Below are positions 32,786 through 42,968 of a stretch of 64,000 nucleotides of DNA, one piece after another (position 1 is the first letter of the stretch; every line of letters starts with the position of its first letter). This DNA is from Balneolaceae bacterium UBA3186 (GTDB taxonomy: Bacteria; Bacteroidota; Rhodothermia; Balneolales; Balneolaceae), in the NCBI GenBank assembly GCA_002364085.1, contig DEXK01000018.1, positions 60,095 through 124,094 on the forward strand. The letters run 5' to 3'. Under the pieces are notes generated by a model that was not told where the DNA came from, made no database searches, and saw only the letters and a list, made by a program, of their open reading frames with translations. The translations under genes and the position numbers were made by a program.

Positions 32786-35002
32786 TTACTTCAGATCAAA
32801 ACGATCTAAGTTCATTACTTTATCCCAGACTTTAACGAAGTCGTTTACAAACTTCTCTTCTGAGTCGCTTGTACCATATACTTCTGCAATTGCTCTGAGT
32901 TCTGAATTAGAACCAAAGATCAGATCTGCTCTGGATGCTGACCATTTTACATCTCCGGTTTTTCGATCGCTTCCTACAAATACATTTTGTTCATCTGTAG
33001 TTGCCTGCCAAGTTGTATTCATATCCAACAGGTTCACGAAGAAATCATTGGAAAGTGTTCCAGGTTTGTCCGTAAATACACCTTTCTTTGATCCGTCAAA
33101 ATTGGTTCCAAGAACTCTCATTCCACCAACCAATACAGTCATTTCAGGAGCTGTTAACGTCATAAGCTGAGCTTTATCCACCAACATTTCCTCTGCAGTA
33201 GTTGTATGTTTCGGCGCAAAATAATTACGGAATCCATCAGCTGAAGGTTCTAACCAAGCAAATGATTCTACATCCGTTTGTTCAGCAGTTGCATCTGCGC
33301 GACCGGGTGTGAATGGTACTGAAATTTCATGTCCCGCTTCTTTTGCGGCTTTTTCAATTCCTGCACATCCACCTAAAACGATCAGGTCAGCCATGGAAAC
33401 TTCTTTTGAGAAATCACTTTGAATCCCTTCATAGATTTTGAGCACTTTTTCCAATTGCTCAGGATTGTTTACTTCCCAATCTTTCTGAGGAGCTAATCGA
33501 ACTCTTGCTCCGTTTGCTCCACCTCTTTTGTCAGAGTTTCTATAAGTTGATGCAGAAGCCCAAGCTGTTGATACCAGCTCTGAAACTGACAATCCTGAAT
33601 CCAAGATTTCAGCTTTCAAACCTTCAATATCATTTTCGTTGATCAGCGCGTGCTCCACTTCAGGGATCGGGTCCTGCCATAGCAGTTCTTCTTCCGGAAC
33701 TTCCGGTCCAAGCAACAACGATTTTGGTCCCATATCACGGTGAACCAGCTTGTACCATGCACGTGCAAAAGCATCAGCAAATTCATCAGGATTTTCATAA
33801 AATCTTCTTGAGATCTTCTCGTAAGCAGGATCTGCTTTTAAAGAAAGATCAGTGGTCAACATAAACGGTGCATGCTTTTTATCAGGATCGTGTGCATCAG
33901 GAACTGTTCCTTCTCCACCACCATCAACTGGTCTCCACTGCCAAGCACCAGCCGGACTCTTATATTTTTCCCACTCATACTTGAACAAGTTATCAAAATA
34001 TAAATTACTCCATTCTGTTGGTTTTTGCGTCCAAGCTCCTTCTAATCCACTTGTGATGGTATCAGCACCTTTTCCGGTTCCATGAGTGCTTTTCCAACCC
34101 ATGCTTTGTTCTTCAATCCCGGCGGCTTCAGGTTCTGAACCTAAATGATCTTCCGGTGCAGCGCCGTGCGTTTTCCCGAATGTATGTCCACCAGCAATTA
34201 AGGCTACTGTTTCTTCATCATTCATCGCCATTCGTGCAAAAGTCTGTCGTATGAAAGCAGCTGCTTTTAACGGATCAGGTTCTCCATCAGGACCTTCAGG
34301 ATTTACATAGATCAATCCCATGTGATCAGCACCGAGAGGTTTTTCCAAGTCTCCGTCTTTGTTATGACGCTTGTTAGCTAACCACTCTCCTTCTGCTCCC
34401 CAATACACATCTTCTTCCGGCTCCCAGCGATCTTCACGTCCGCCACCAAAACCGAAAGTCTCAAAGCCCATAGATTCCAAGGCAACGTTTCCGGCTAAGA
34501 TCATAAGATCTGCCCACGAAAGCTTTCTTCCATATTTTTGCTTGATGGGCCAAAGTAGTAAACGAGCTTTGTCAAGATTTACATTATCCGGCCAGCTGTT
34601 TAGCGGAGCAAAACGTTGCATTCCTGTTCCTCCACCGCCACGACCATCAGTTACTCTGTAAGTACCGGCACTGTGCCAAGCCATTCTGATCATTAATGGT
34701 CCGTAATGACCAAAATCTGCAGGCCACCAGTCCTGAGAGTCCGTCATTAATTCTGTTAGATCTTCTTTAACAGCTTTCAGATCCAGCTTTTTAAATTCTT
34801 CTGCATAATCGAAATCTTCTCCCATTGGATCTGACTTGGAAGAATGTTGGCGAAGAATATTCAAGTTCAATTTGTTTGGCCACCAGTCTTTATTTCTGGT
34901 TCCGCCGCCGGCATCTTTGCTCATTGAGCCATTATGAAATGGGCATTTACTAATATCGTTTGCGTTATAAGTTCCTGAGCTTTCTTGTTCTTTATCTGAC
35001 AT
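32786..35002 (-). CDS. katG: Bifunctional catalase-peroxidase
   Basis: 738 residues, the normal two-domain KatG length. The N-terminal haem domain has MIRMAWHSAGTYR (Arg-Trp-His active site, about residues 103-113), the crosslinking Tyr region GLIYVNPEGPDG and GGHTFGKTHGA with the proximal His (about 272). The C-terminal domain is the non-haem duplicate. The N-terminus carries the family CPFHNG element. It removes hydrogen peroxide in the cytoplasm. An OxyR-like site lies 62-76 bases upstream, and a peroxiredoxin-like OsmC gene lies further on. Confidence 0.97.
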   Translation of the reverse strand: MSDKEQESSGTYNANDISKCPFHNGSMSKDAGGGTRNKDWWPNKLNLNILRQHSSKSDPMGEDFDYAEEFKKLDLKAVKEDLTELMTDSQDWWPADFGHYGPLMIRMAWHSAGTYRVTDGRGGGGTGMQRFAPLNSWPDNVNLDKARLLLWPIKQKYGRKLSWADLMILAGNVALESMGFETFGFGGGREDRWEPEEDVYWGAEGEWLANKRHNKDGDLEKPLGADHMGLIYVNPEGPDGEPDPLKAAAFIRQTFARMAMNDEETVALIAGGHTFGKTHGAAPEDHLGSEPEAAGIEEQSMGWKSTHGTGKGADTITSGLEGAWTQKPTEWSNLYFDNLFKYEWEKYKSPAGAWQWRPVDGGGEGTVPDAHDPDKKHAPFMLTTDLSLKADPAYEKISRRFYENPDEFADAFARAWYKLVHRDMGPKSLLLGPEVPEEELLWQDPIPEVEHALINENDIEGLKAEILDSGLSVSELVSTAWASASTYRNSDKRGGANGARVRLAPQKDWEVNNPEQLEKVLKIYEGIQSDFSKEVSMADLIVLGGCAGIEKAAKEAGHEISVPFTPGRADATAEQTDVESFAWLEPSADGFRNYFAPKHTTTAEEMLVDKAQLMTLTAPEMTVLVGGMRVLGTNFDGSKKGVFTDKPGTLSNDFFVNLLDMNTTWQATTDEQNVFVGSDRKTGDVKWSASRADLIFGSNSELRAIAEVYGTSDSEEKFVNDFVKVWDKVMNLDRFDLK

Positions 35003-35063
35003 AATCCTTTTTCTTTACAGTTTTAATCCATCAACAACATAAAAAATCATTTCATTCTATATG

Positions 35064-35078
35064 ATAGATATTCATTAT
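35064..35078. promoter_or_regulatory. Candidate OxyR-type site upstream of katG
   Basis: ATAGATATTCATTAT matches the OxyR pattern ATAGnTnnnAnCTAT at 8 of 10 fixed positions. It lies 62-76 bases before the katG start, in the divergent spacer with the MFS gene. Confidence 0.4.
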
Positions 35079-35119
35079 CGAGGCGTTAAAATCAATCTTA
35101 CTATTTGGGTATATTTTAA

Positions 35120-36322
35120 ATGGATTCTTCCTTTTCTTCTTCTATGAAAATTAGCTCGTCAATTCCCAAGCACATCTTACCTGTAATTGTATTCTCACAA
35201 TTTGCTGGAACTTCTCTTTGGTTCGCCGGCAATGCGGTTGTACCTGAGCTGATCGCAGAACTAAGTCTATTAGAGATGTTTGTGGGATTCATCACTATGG
35301 CTGTACAATCGGGATTTATTATCGGAACGTTGGTTTTTGCAGTCTTAAGTGTAGCTGACAGATTTTCTCCCGTAAAAGTATTTTTAGTGTGTTCTGTTTT
35401 GGGAGCGCTGGCAAACGTTCTGACCATTTACAGTTCAAATTTTACAGAAGTAATGTTCGCACGATCATTCACCGGATTTTTTCTAGCCGGGATTTATCCT
35501 GTTGGAATGAAAATCGCTTCAGACTGGCATAAAGAAGGTCTTGGAAAAGCTTTGGGATATTTAGTGGGTGCACTTGTTTTAGGAACGGCTTTCCCGCACT
35601 TTCTTAAGTATCTGGGTGGCGATTTACCATGGAGATTTGTGATCGCAGGAACTTCTGTTCTCTCGGTGATCGGAGGCTTAATGCTTTTCCTTACTGTTGC
35701 TGATGGTCCTTATCGCGTAAGAAGAAGTTCTTTCAACCCTTCCATGTTTTTTACTCTGTTTAAAAATTCAAACTTCCGTTCCGCTGCTTTCGGGTACTTC
35801 GGGCATATGTGGGAACTGTACACGTTCTGGGCTTTCATTCCTACTTTGCTTGCTTTCTACGTGTTATCGAACCAAGGCTTCGTAATGAATATTCCTTTGT
35901 GGTCTTCCATCATAATTGGTATTGGCGGAATAAGCTGTGCTGTTGGTGGATATATTTCTCTTAAAAAAGGAAGTAAGTTTGTTTCTAAGATCTCCCTTTT
36001 CATATCAGGATTGTGTTCAGTATTGATTCCATTTTTGTTTAGTGCACCGGTTTGGGTATTTCTTGGTCTTCTGTTGATTTGGGGAATATTTGTGATTCCG
36101 GACTCTCCCCAATTCTCTACCCTAGTGGCTCAGTCAACAGATAGCTCTTACATCGCAACAGGACTAACCATCGTGAACAGTATTGGTTTTGCAATAACTA
36201 TTGTTAGTATCCAATTGGTCAATTTGATGTGGGCTTACTTTCAGGACCCATTGGTTTTTTTGGTGATCTTTGTAGGCCCGCTATGTGGTCTATTTGCCAT
36301 TACCAGATATAGAGTTTCCTGA
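35120..36322 (+). CDS. MFS transporter (CynX/NimT-like)
   Basis: 400 residues with 12 hydrophobic helices; ATG at 35120 (a second ATG nine codons in is also possible). Features such as FAGTSLWFAGNAVVPEL in helix 1 and AGIYPVGMKIASDWHKEGLGKALG after helix 4 resemble cyanate/nitroimidazole-type MFS proteins. The substrate is unknown. It is divergent from katG across 117 bases and might share its control. Confidence 0.87.
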   Translation: MDSSFSSSMKISSSIPKHILPVIVFSQFAGTSLWFAGNAVVPELIAELSLLEMFVGFITMAVQSGFIIGTLVFAVLSVADRFSPVKVFLVCSVLGALANVLTIYSSNFTEVMFARSFTGFFLAGIYPVGMKIASDWHKEGLGKALGYLVGALVLGTAFPHFLKYLGGDLPWRFVIAGTSVLSVIGGLMLFLTVADGPYRVRRSSFNPSMFFTLFKNSNFRSAAFGYFGHMWELYTFWAFIPTLLAFYVLSNQGFVMNIPLWSSIIIGIGGISCAVGGYISLKKGSKFVSKISLFISGLCSVLIPFLFSAPVWVFLGLLLIWGIFVIPDSPQFSTLVAQSTDSSYIATGLTIVNSIGFAITIVSIQLVNLMWAYFQDPLVFLVIFVGPLCGLFAITRYRVS

Positions 36323-36401
36323 TGCAAGGAATTTATAAGTTTAACTTTCTGTTTGGATACTTAAATAAATTAACATCTAATAACTAAATAAGGATATCAC
36401 T

Positions 36402-36830
36402 ATGCCAGTTAAAAAAGCATCAGCCGTATGGTACGGAAACCTGAAAGAAGGAAGCGGATCTATTAATTCAGAAAGCGGAGTCTTATCTGAAGCTGCTTTT
36501 ACTTTTGCATCCAGATTTGAAGATGAAGGAAAATCTAATCCCGAAGAATTAATTGGCGCAGCACATGCCGGTTGTTATTCCATGGCATTATCTAATGAAT
36601 TACATAGCGCCGGACATGATTCTAAAAGCGTCTCAACCAATGCCGATGTATCATTAGAAATGGTAGATGGAACGCCTACGATCACTAAAATTAAATTGAC
36701 AACCAAAGCAGACGTTCCCGGACTTAGCGATAGTGAATTCCAAAAAATTGCATCTGCCACAAAAGACGCATGCCCTGTTTCTCGCGCACTTGCAGGTGTA
36801 GATATTGAGCTGAATGCTTCTCTGGCTTAA
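36402..36830 (+). CDS. OsmC-family peroxiredoxin
   Basis: 142 residues of typical OsmC length. The two redox Cys are in EELIGAAHAGCYSMAL (about residue 55) and KDACPVSRAL (about 125). OsmC reduces organic hydroperoxides with a Cys pair. An AAGGA ribosome site lies upstream (36391 region). It stands alone between an MFS gene and a terminator, close to katG, making a small oxidative-stress neighbourhood. Confidence 0.92.
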   Translation: MPVKKASAVWYGNLKEGSGSINSESGVLSEAAFTFASRFEDEGKSNPEELIGAAHAGCYSMALSNELHSAGHDSKSVSTNADVSLEMVDGTPTITKIKLTTKADVPGLSDSEFQKIASATKDACPVSRALAGVDIELNASLA

Positions 36831-36858
36831 CTTAATTTTTACTAAAATTTGCACTTAT

Positions 36859-36890
36859 AAAGCTATTCCAACGTGAATAGCTTTTTTTTA
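36859..36890 (+). terminator. Rho-independent terminator after osmC
   Basis: AAAGCTATTC (36859-36868) and GAATAGCTTT (36875-36884) form a 10-bp stem with a 6-base loop, followed by a T run. Confidence 0.85.
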
Positions 36891-36930
36891 GCCCCTTAGA
36901 ATGCTATAATCTAGCAACAATTTTTCTACG

Positions 36931-39072
36931 GTGGCAAAAAAAATACGGGTTGCAAATTTACTACTTTTACTTGGAATCGGACTGATTCTGCCTGCAAATT
37001 CTTACAGTAATATTATTGCTGAGAATCTGACTGTCCAAAGTGATACCAATAAAGTTAGATCAATGTTTGATGACATTGATCACTTTATGGATGTTGGTAG
37101 CTTTACAAAAGCATATCAAAAATTAGATTCTGTAGATCTCCTTTCTGAACAATTCGATTATGAATATGGTTTAGCATTTTCCGGTGTAAAGCGAGCAGAA
37201 ATATTACTGATAACACAACAATTTGATTCTGCTCTAATCGAAATAGATAGAGTTATAGATCGATTCCCTGAAAGCCGTTTACGCTTTAGTTTCTACAATA
37301 CACAGGCGGCAGCTTACAATTATAAGGGTCAATCTAAGCTGGCAATCGAGTCATTCCGAAAGGGCTTAAACTATATTGAATTACTTCCTCCTGAAAAAAG
37401 ATCCAGATCTATTGCGGCCATTCATGTAAACATGGCGAGTGCTTATCATAAACTTGGAGACAGATCTAATACTATAAAAAATTATCTTGAGGGATTACAG
37501 TTTGCAGAGTCAACAAGAGATTCTTCGTTTTTGACGATCACACTGAATAACCTTGGTGATATATACAATTCTTATTCGGATTATGAACGCGCTGAGTATT
37601 ATCTAAAAAGAGCAGAGACTATAGCATTACAAAATAATTACAAACCCGATCTGCTCAGAATTTATTTAAACCTAGGTAATGCTTACAGCAATAGTGAAAA
37701 ATACGACGAAGCTTTAAATTATTACGAACAGGCTTTAGCTTTAAATAAAGAAGTTAGACCGAATACTCCTCCATTTCAGATCATCTATAATCTGGGAGTT
37801 CTTTATACAAACAAAAGACAGTTTACCAAAGCTAAAGATGCCTTTGAAGAATCTCTTCAATACTGTATAGATCTTAAAATTCCTCAAGGTTTATATTTTA
37901 ATTATAAAGGGTTGGGAGATTTATATGAAAATTTTTCTCAGCCTTACACTGCAATTAGCTGGTACCAAAAAGCGCTTGATGTTGCTACTGAACTGGATCA
38001 AAATCTGTATATAGTTCAGCTTCATGAAAAACTTTATTTAACAAATAAAGAAGCAGGAGAAACCGCTCAGGCTCTTAAAGCACTAGAGAATTTTAAAGCT
38101 CTTTCAGATAGTCTTGCAAAGAAGGAGTCTGATAATGCTCTTTCTGAATTGGAAAGTGAAATCGAGCTAAACAGGCAAACAGAAATAAACCGGCTTCTGG
38201 AAGAAAAACAAGCCATTCAGGAACGTCAATTAATTTTAACCAGGAATCTTAATGTAGCTGCCATAGCAATTATACTAATCATCTTGATCTTATTATATAT
38301 TGTGTTCAGGTCGGGCGCCGAACGCAAAAAAGTAAATTTGGTTCTACATAATCAGAAAAAAGAACTCGAAGAGCTTAACCAAACTAAAGATAAACTTTTC
38401 GCAATTGTAGCCCACGATCTCCGCTCACCAATGGCTTCTCTGCAAGGCATTTTATATATGATTAATAGTGATAGCTTATCTCTTAAAGAAATTAAAGAGT
38501 TGGTTATCAGCCTTGAACCGACCCTGCAAAAAAATATAAATACCTTAGACGATTTACTTGCATGGGCTAGAAAACAAATGTCCGGAATAAGTATAAACCC
38601 ACAAAATATAGATGCTAAACCTGTTATTGATGACATAATTTCAAAACAGCTTTTTGAGATTGGGGCTAAACAACTTACCGTTTCAAATCATATTCCAAAT
38701 CAAACAATAGCTTTTGTAGACCTTAATGCCTTTAAGCTCATTATTCGAAATTTACTTTCAAACAGTATTAAATTCACACCACCTTCGGGTTCAATTGAAT
38801 TTTTTAGTACTGAAGAAAATGGATCTATAATTTTTTCTATTAAAGATACCGGTATCGGTATTCCTGAAAATCTGAAAGACTCTATATTTACAGATAAATC
38901 AAAATCCCGAAATGGGACCAATTTGGAAATCGGTAACGGATTTGGATTAAGCTTATGCAAGGATTTTGCCGTGAGAATGAATGGCGATATATATTTTGAA
39001 AGTAAAGAAAACGCAGGCACAACATTTTTCTTAGAACTCCCAAAAAGCGATCAAATAAAAGCTAATATTTAA
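36931..39072 (+). CDS. TPR-containing sensor histidine kinase
   Basis: 713 residues, GTG start. Signal-like N-terminus (VANLLLLLGIGLILPANSYS), about eight tetratricopeptide repeats in the periplasm (about residues 45-400; e.g. LRIYLNLGNAYSNSEKYDEALNYYEQAL), a coiled segment, one membrane helix (about 437-456) and a cytoplasmic kinase: H box IVAHDLRSPMASL (phosphorylated His about 494), N box IIRNLLSNSIKF, G1 DTGIGIP and G2 GNGFGLSLCKDF. No receiver or output domain and no response regulator gene next to it. This TPR-HK architecture is common in Bacteroidota; the signal is unknown. Confidence 0.92.
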   Translation: MAKKIRVANLLLLLGIGLILPANSYSNIIAENLTVQSDTNKVRSMFDDIDHFMDVGSFTKAYQKLDSVDLLSEQFDYEYGLAFSGVKRAEILLITQQFDSALIEIDRVIDRFPESRLRFSFYNTQAAAYNYKGQSKLAIESFRKGLNYIELLPPEKRSRSIAAIHVNMASAYHKLGDRSNTIKNYLEGLQFAESTRDSSFLTITLNNLGDIYNSYSDYERAEYYLKRAETIALQNNYKPDLLRIYLNLGNAYSNSEKYDEALNYYEQALALNKEVRPNTPPFQIIYNLGVLYTNKRQFTKAKDAFEESLQYCIDLKIPQGLYFNYKGLGDLYENFSQPYTAISWYQKALDVATELDQNLYIVQLHEKLYLTNKEAGETAQALKALENFKALSDSLAKKESDNALSELESEIELNRQTEINRLLEEKQAIQERQLILTRNLNVAAIAIILIILILLYIVFRSGAERKKVNLVLHNQKKELEELNQTKDKLFAIVAHDLRSPMASLQGILYMINSDSLSLKEIKELVISLEPTLQKNINTLDDLLAWARKQMSGISINPQNIDAKPVIDDIISKQLFEIGAKQLTVSNHIPNQTIAFVDLNAFKLIIRNLLSNSIKFTPPSGSIEFFSTEENGSIIFSIKDTGIGIPENLKDSIFTDKSKSRNGTNLEIGNGFGLSLCKDFAVRMNGDIYFESKENAGTTFFLELPKSDQIKANI

Positions 39073-39164
39073 AAGGAAATAAAAAGCGATATCCTAATTC
39101 AAAATTAAGCTTATCATTTCTTATCTTGATATTTCTCAAGAATCATCCAAATTCGGAGCTTTTA

Positions 39165-40667
39165 ATGAGCGATAAACCTCGCGAGTATTGTGGAATTTTT
39201 GGCATCTTTGATCATGAAGAAGCTGCATTAACCACATATTACGGTCTGCACTCTCTTCAACACCGCGGACAAGAATCTGCAGGAATAGTTACCAGTCATT
39301 ATGACAAAGACAAAGAACGCATGGTAATGCCTTCTTATAAAGATTTCGGGTTAGTATTAAGTGTTTTCGACAAACCCAAAATTATGAACAAGATCCTGAA
39401 GGGTCGTTCTGCTATTGGGCACAATAGATATTCTACTTCCGGTTCATCCAAAAACCCGGCTAATATCCAGCCTTTCAGAGTTCATTACAGAAATGGTAAT
39501 TTAGCGATCGCTCATAATGGCAACCTTTCTAATGCCAAACAAATTCGTTCGCGATTCAGAAAAGAAGGGGTGTTATTTCAAAGCACATCCGATACTGAAC
39601 TCATACTCCACCTGATATCACATAGTTTGAAACAAGATCAGATGGGGCAAATTATTGATGCTCTACATCAAATTGAAGGCGCTTATTGCTTGGTTATCCT
39701 TGCGGACGATAAGTTAATAGGCGTAAGAGATCCTAATGGTTTCAGACCTTTAGCTTTAGGAAAAAAAGACGGAAAATTCTGCCTCGCCAGCGAAACTTGT
39801 GCTTTTGACATCAATAATGCCGAATATATCCGTGATGTTGAACCCGGCGAAGTTGTTGTAATTGATCAAGAGGCTTCCGATTCAGGTGAAGTAAAATCCT
39901 ATTTCATTGAACCTAAAGAAGGCACTAAAACAAGCCAATGTATTTTTGAATACGTGTATTTCTCTCGTCCCGACAGTATGATCTTCGGTGAAATGGTTGA
40001 TAAGATCAGAAGAAATTTAGGGCAAGCTTTAGCTAAAGAACACCCGATTGATGAAGTGGTTACCATTAAAGATTCCAAGAAAAAGCCTGTTATCATTTCA
40101 GTTCCTGATTCCAGTAACACTGCTGCAATTGGATATGCTAATGAGAATCAGAAAATGGGACACGAATGTAAATATGACATTGGCTTAATCCGGAATCATT
40201 ATGTTGGCAGAACTTTTATTTCTCCGGGACAAAAATCGCGTGAACAGAAAGTTCGTACCAAATTCAACCCTGTACGTGGTGTTATAGAAGGACGTTCAGT
40301 AATTATTGTAGACGACTCTATTGTTAGGGGAACAACTTCCAGATTACTTGTTGATATGATCCGGGCATGTAATCCGGCAGAAATTCACTTCCTTGTAAGC
40401 TCACCTCCAATAATAAGCCCCTGCTATTATGGAATGGATTTCCCAAGTCCTGAAGAGCTTATTGCGAATAAATTTGACCGCAATGTAGATAAAATTGCAA
40501 ATGAAATTGGGGTAGACAGTTTAAGATATTTATCTGCTGACGGATTGGTAAATGCTGTTAAAGAAGCGAATCCTTCCGGGCATGATTACTGTACTGCATG
40601 CTTTACGAGTAACTATCCTGTTCCGGTAAATTTTGGTGTTGAAAAGGAAGAAAATGAGCTTGTTTAA
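39165..40667 (+). CDS. purF: Amidophosphoribosyltransferase, FeS type
   Basis: 500 residues from ATG 39165 (MSDKPREYCGIFGIF), preceded by GGAG; a TTG 13 codons earlier is rejected. The N-terminal Cys nucleophile (C9, exposed after propeptide removal) and the glutaminase motifs (HRGQESAGI, GHNRYSTSG) are followed by the PRTase domain with VIIVDDSIVRGTTS. Four Cys at SQCIFEYVYF, ISPCYYG and CTAC match the 4Fe-4S ligands of the Bacillus-type enzyme. Catalyses the first step of purine synthesis (PRPP plus glutamine). It overlaps engB by 14 bases. Confidence 0.95.
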   Translation: MSDKPREYCGIFGIFDHEEAALTTYYGLHSLQHRGQESAGIVTSHYDKDKERMVMPSYKDFGLVLSVFDKPKIMNKILKGRSAIGHNRYSTSGSSKNPANIQPFRVHYRNGNLAIAHNGNLSNAKQIRSRFRKEGVLFQSTSDTELILHLISHSLKQDQMGQIIDALHQIEGAYCLVILADDKLIGVRDPNGFRPLALGKKDGKFCLASETCAFDINNAEYIRDVEPGEVVVIDQEASDSGEVKSYFIEPKEGTKTSQCIFEYVYFSRPDSMIFGEMVDKIRRNLGQALAKEHPIDEVVTIKDSKKKPVIISVPDSSNTAAIGYANENQKMGHECKYDIGLIRNHYVGRTFISPGQKSREQKVRTKFNPVRGVIEGRSVIIVDDSIVRGTTSRLLVDMIRACNPAEIHFLVSSPPIISPCYYGMDFPSPEELIANKFDRNVDKIANEIGVDSLRYLSADGLVNAVKEANPSGHDYCTACFTSNYPVPVNFGVEKEENELV

Positions 40668-41250
40668 CGGTAAAGCGAAGTTTATAACCAGCGCTACTAA
40701 AATTGAAGAATGCCCTCCCGAAAACTTTCCGGAAGTTTGTTTTGCAGGTCGTTCTAATGTTGGCAAATCTTCTTTAATAAATGCGATCGTAAATCGAAAG
40801 AATATTGCCCGTACTTCTAATGTGCCGGGCAAAACTCAGCAAATGAATTATTACCAAATTGGCGAAGACTGTTTTTTGGTAGACCTTCCCGGTTATGGAT
40901 TTGCAAAAGTACCTAGAAAAGAACGGGATCGTTGGGGCAGAACTATAAGACAGTATTTATCAGAAAGAGAAAGTCTGAAGTTGATTCTTTCTGTGATTGA
41001 TGCTCGCCATGAGCCTTCCGGTCTTGATCAGGATTTCTTTTACTGGTTGGCGTCAAATGAAATGCCTTTTTGTGTGCTAATGTCTAAAGCGGATAAGCTC
41101 TCAAAGAATAAGTTTGCTCAATCAAAAAAAGCTGTTAAAAATATTTTGGCTGAAATGAACATCGATGTGCCTATTCTGGGCTATTCAGCCAGTTCAAGAC
41201 AAGGTATCCCTGAAATTCAGGAACTAATCACAGACTTCATACAACATTAA
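40654..41250 (+). CDS. engB: Ribosome biogenesis GTPase YihA/YsxC
   Basis: 198 residues from ATG at 40654 (MSLFNGKAKFI), with GGAAG just upstream; a start at 40633 would extend further into purF. G1 FAGRSNVGKSSLI, G2 around ARTSNVPGKTQ, G3 VDLPGYGFAKV, G4 MSKADKL and G5 YSASS are all present. Essential GTPase for large-subunit assembly. It overlaps the purF end by 14 bases and precedes serA by 23 bases, so the three are probably one transcript. Confidence 0.93.
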   Translation: MSLFNGKAKFITSATKIEECPPENFPEVCFAGRSNVGKSSLINAIVNRKNIARTSNVPGKTQQMNYYQIGEDCFLVDLPGYGFAKVPRKERDRWGRTIRQYLSERESLKLILSVIDARHEPSGLDQDFFYWLASNEMPFCVLMSKADKLSKNKFAQSKKAVKNILAEMNIDVPILGYSASSRQGIPEIQELITDFIQH

Positions 41251-41273
41251 CTCTCATACTCATTCATCAAAAC

Positions 41274-42863
41274 ATGTCATTCAAAGTACTTTTATTAGAC
41301 GGTGTAGATCCGGTTTGTGCTAATATATTTAAAGAAAGAGGTATTCAAGCTGACCAGCCCGGAAAACTTAGCCCTGAAGAGCTCAATAGCCAAATTTCTA
41401 ACTATGATGGTATGGTGGTTAGAAGTGCCACTACTGTTACTCCAGAATTACTAGAGAAAGCTACCAATATGAAAGTTATTGGGCGTGCAGGTGTTGGCGT
41501 TGATAATATTGATATCAAAGCTGCTACAACTAAAGGTATTTTGGTAATGAACACCCCTGATGGAAACACAATTTCTACTGCGGAACATACTTGTGGAATG
41601 ATCATCGCATTAGCCAGAAATATTCCTACTTCGGTTGCTACAGTAAAGAATGGAGGATGGGATCGCAAAAAATATATGGGTTCTGAAGTTTTCGGAAAAA
41701 AACTAGGTATTGTTGGGCTTGGTAAAATCGGATCTGAAGTAGCGAAAAGAATGCAATCTTTTGGAATGGAGGTTTTTGCTTACGATCCTTTCACTACTAA
41801 AGAACATGCTTCAGATATGAACATTGAACTTGTTGATATCGATGAACTCTTAGGCAATGTTGATTTTCTATCTGTACATACTCCACTTACAGAAAAAACA
41901 AAAGGGTTGGTTTCTTTAAAAAATGCTGACAAACTTAAGAAAGGAATCCGCTTGGTAAACTGTGCACGTGGTGGAATCTATGAAGAAGCCGATCTACCAA
42001 AACTGATTGATGATGGAATTGTAGGAGGGGTTGCTTTAGACGTGTATTCTCAGGAACCACCAAACGAAGAGCTTTACAAAGTACTTGAACATCCGGGTAT
42101 TATTTGCACTCCACATTTGGGAGCTTCGACCGAAGAAGCTCAGGAAAAAGTTGCTGAACAAATCGCATCACAAATGTCAGATGCACTTGAAAACAAAAAC
42201 TATAAAGGAAGCCTGAACGGAAAATCAATTTCTCTACTAACCAACGAAGAAGTACAACCGTATTTACAGCTCGCCGAAAAGCTTGGCGCAATGGCTGTTC
42301 AGCTTTCCCCTGAACACGCCAGCAGTTTGGAATTTGAGTACTCTGGTGATTGCACCAAATTTGCGGACGTGTTAACAGATGGGATTCTTAAAGGAATGTT
42401 ATCTAACTATGTTGAAGATTCTGTGAATTTGATCAATGCGAGATATTTTGCAGATGAACGTGGTTTTTCCATCAAAGAAATCCTTTCTTCAAAAGGAAAA
42501 ACATTTAATGATCTGGTGACCATCCGATTTGCAGAAGGTTCTGAATATCGCAGCATTTCTGCAGCCGTATTTGGTGAAAATGATTACCGTATAGTTCAAA
42601 TTGATAAATATGGAATTGAGCTTCGTTTAGAAGGCGATATTATTTTGTATCAAAATCAGGATATGCCTGGCATGCTGGCTTCGGTGAGTGGTGCTTTAGC
42701 TCAACAGCAGATCAACATTGGAGCACTTGGTCTGGGTAGAACTGAAAAAGGGTCAAATGCCATTACTGCCTTAACCGTAGATAAAAAATTGGATGACACT
42801 GAATTGGACGTGATCAATAAACTTGAAGGCATTCAGCACGTTAGATATGTGAGCTTTTCTTGA
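41274..42863 (+). CDS. serA: D-3-phosphoglycerate dehydrogenase, long form
   Basis: 529 residues, the long form with an extra intervening domain. Substrate domain LLLDGVDPVCANIFKERGI, NAD-binding GLGKIGSEVAKRM (about 149), catalytic NCARGGIYEE and HPGIICTPHLGAST (His), then a regulatory domain and a C-terminal ACT domain (DMPGMLASVSGALAQQQINI, about 462-529). First step of serine synthesis; the ACT domain binds serine in many homologues. Confidence 0.95.
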   Translation: MSFKVLLLDGVDPVCANIFKERGIQADQPGKLSPEELNSQISNYDGMVVRSATTVTPELLEKATNMKVIGRAGVGVDNIDIKAATTKGILVMNTPDGNTISTAEHTCGMIIALARNIPTSVATVKNGGWDRKKYMGSEVFGKKLGIVGLGKIGSEVAKRMQSFGMEVFAYDPFTTKEHASDMNIELVDIDELLGNVDFLSVHTPLTEKTKGLVSLKNADKLKKGIRLVNCARGGIYEEADLPKLIDDGIVGGVALDVYSQEPPNEELYKVLEHPGIICTPHLGASTEEAQEKVAEQIASQMSDALENKNYKGSLNGKSISLLTNEEVQPYLQLAEKLGAMAVQLSPEHASSLEFEYSGDCTKFADVLTDGILKGMLSNYVEDSVNLINARYFADERGFSIKEILSSKGKTFNDLVTIRFAEGSEYRSISAAVFGENDYRIVQIDKYGIELRLEGDIILYQNQDMPGMLASVSGALAQQQINIGALGLGRTEKGSNAITALTVDKKLDDTELDVINKLEGIQHVRYVSFS

Positions 42864-42883
42864 AAAGGTTTCATTAAGTAACC

Positions 42884-42908
42884 CCGTCAGGTTTTAAAAA
42901 CCTGACGG
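42884..42908 (+). terminator. Hairpin after serA, possible terminator
   Basis: CCGTCAGGTTT and AAACCTGACGG form an 11-bp perfect stem with a 3-base loop. The T tract is weak directly after it, with a stronger one about 20 bases later, so it may also be a REP-like hairpin. Confidence 0.5.
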
Positions 42909-42968
42909 AGTTTATATACTCTTCTTTTTTTATTTAATAGATTCTACATAATCAAATACTTACACGGC

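Noticed and set aside
35116..35427. Antisense frame over the MFS gene
   Set aside because: Shadow of the membrane-protein gene on the opposite strand without any domain.
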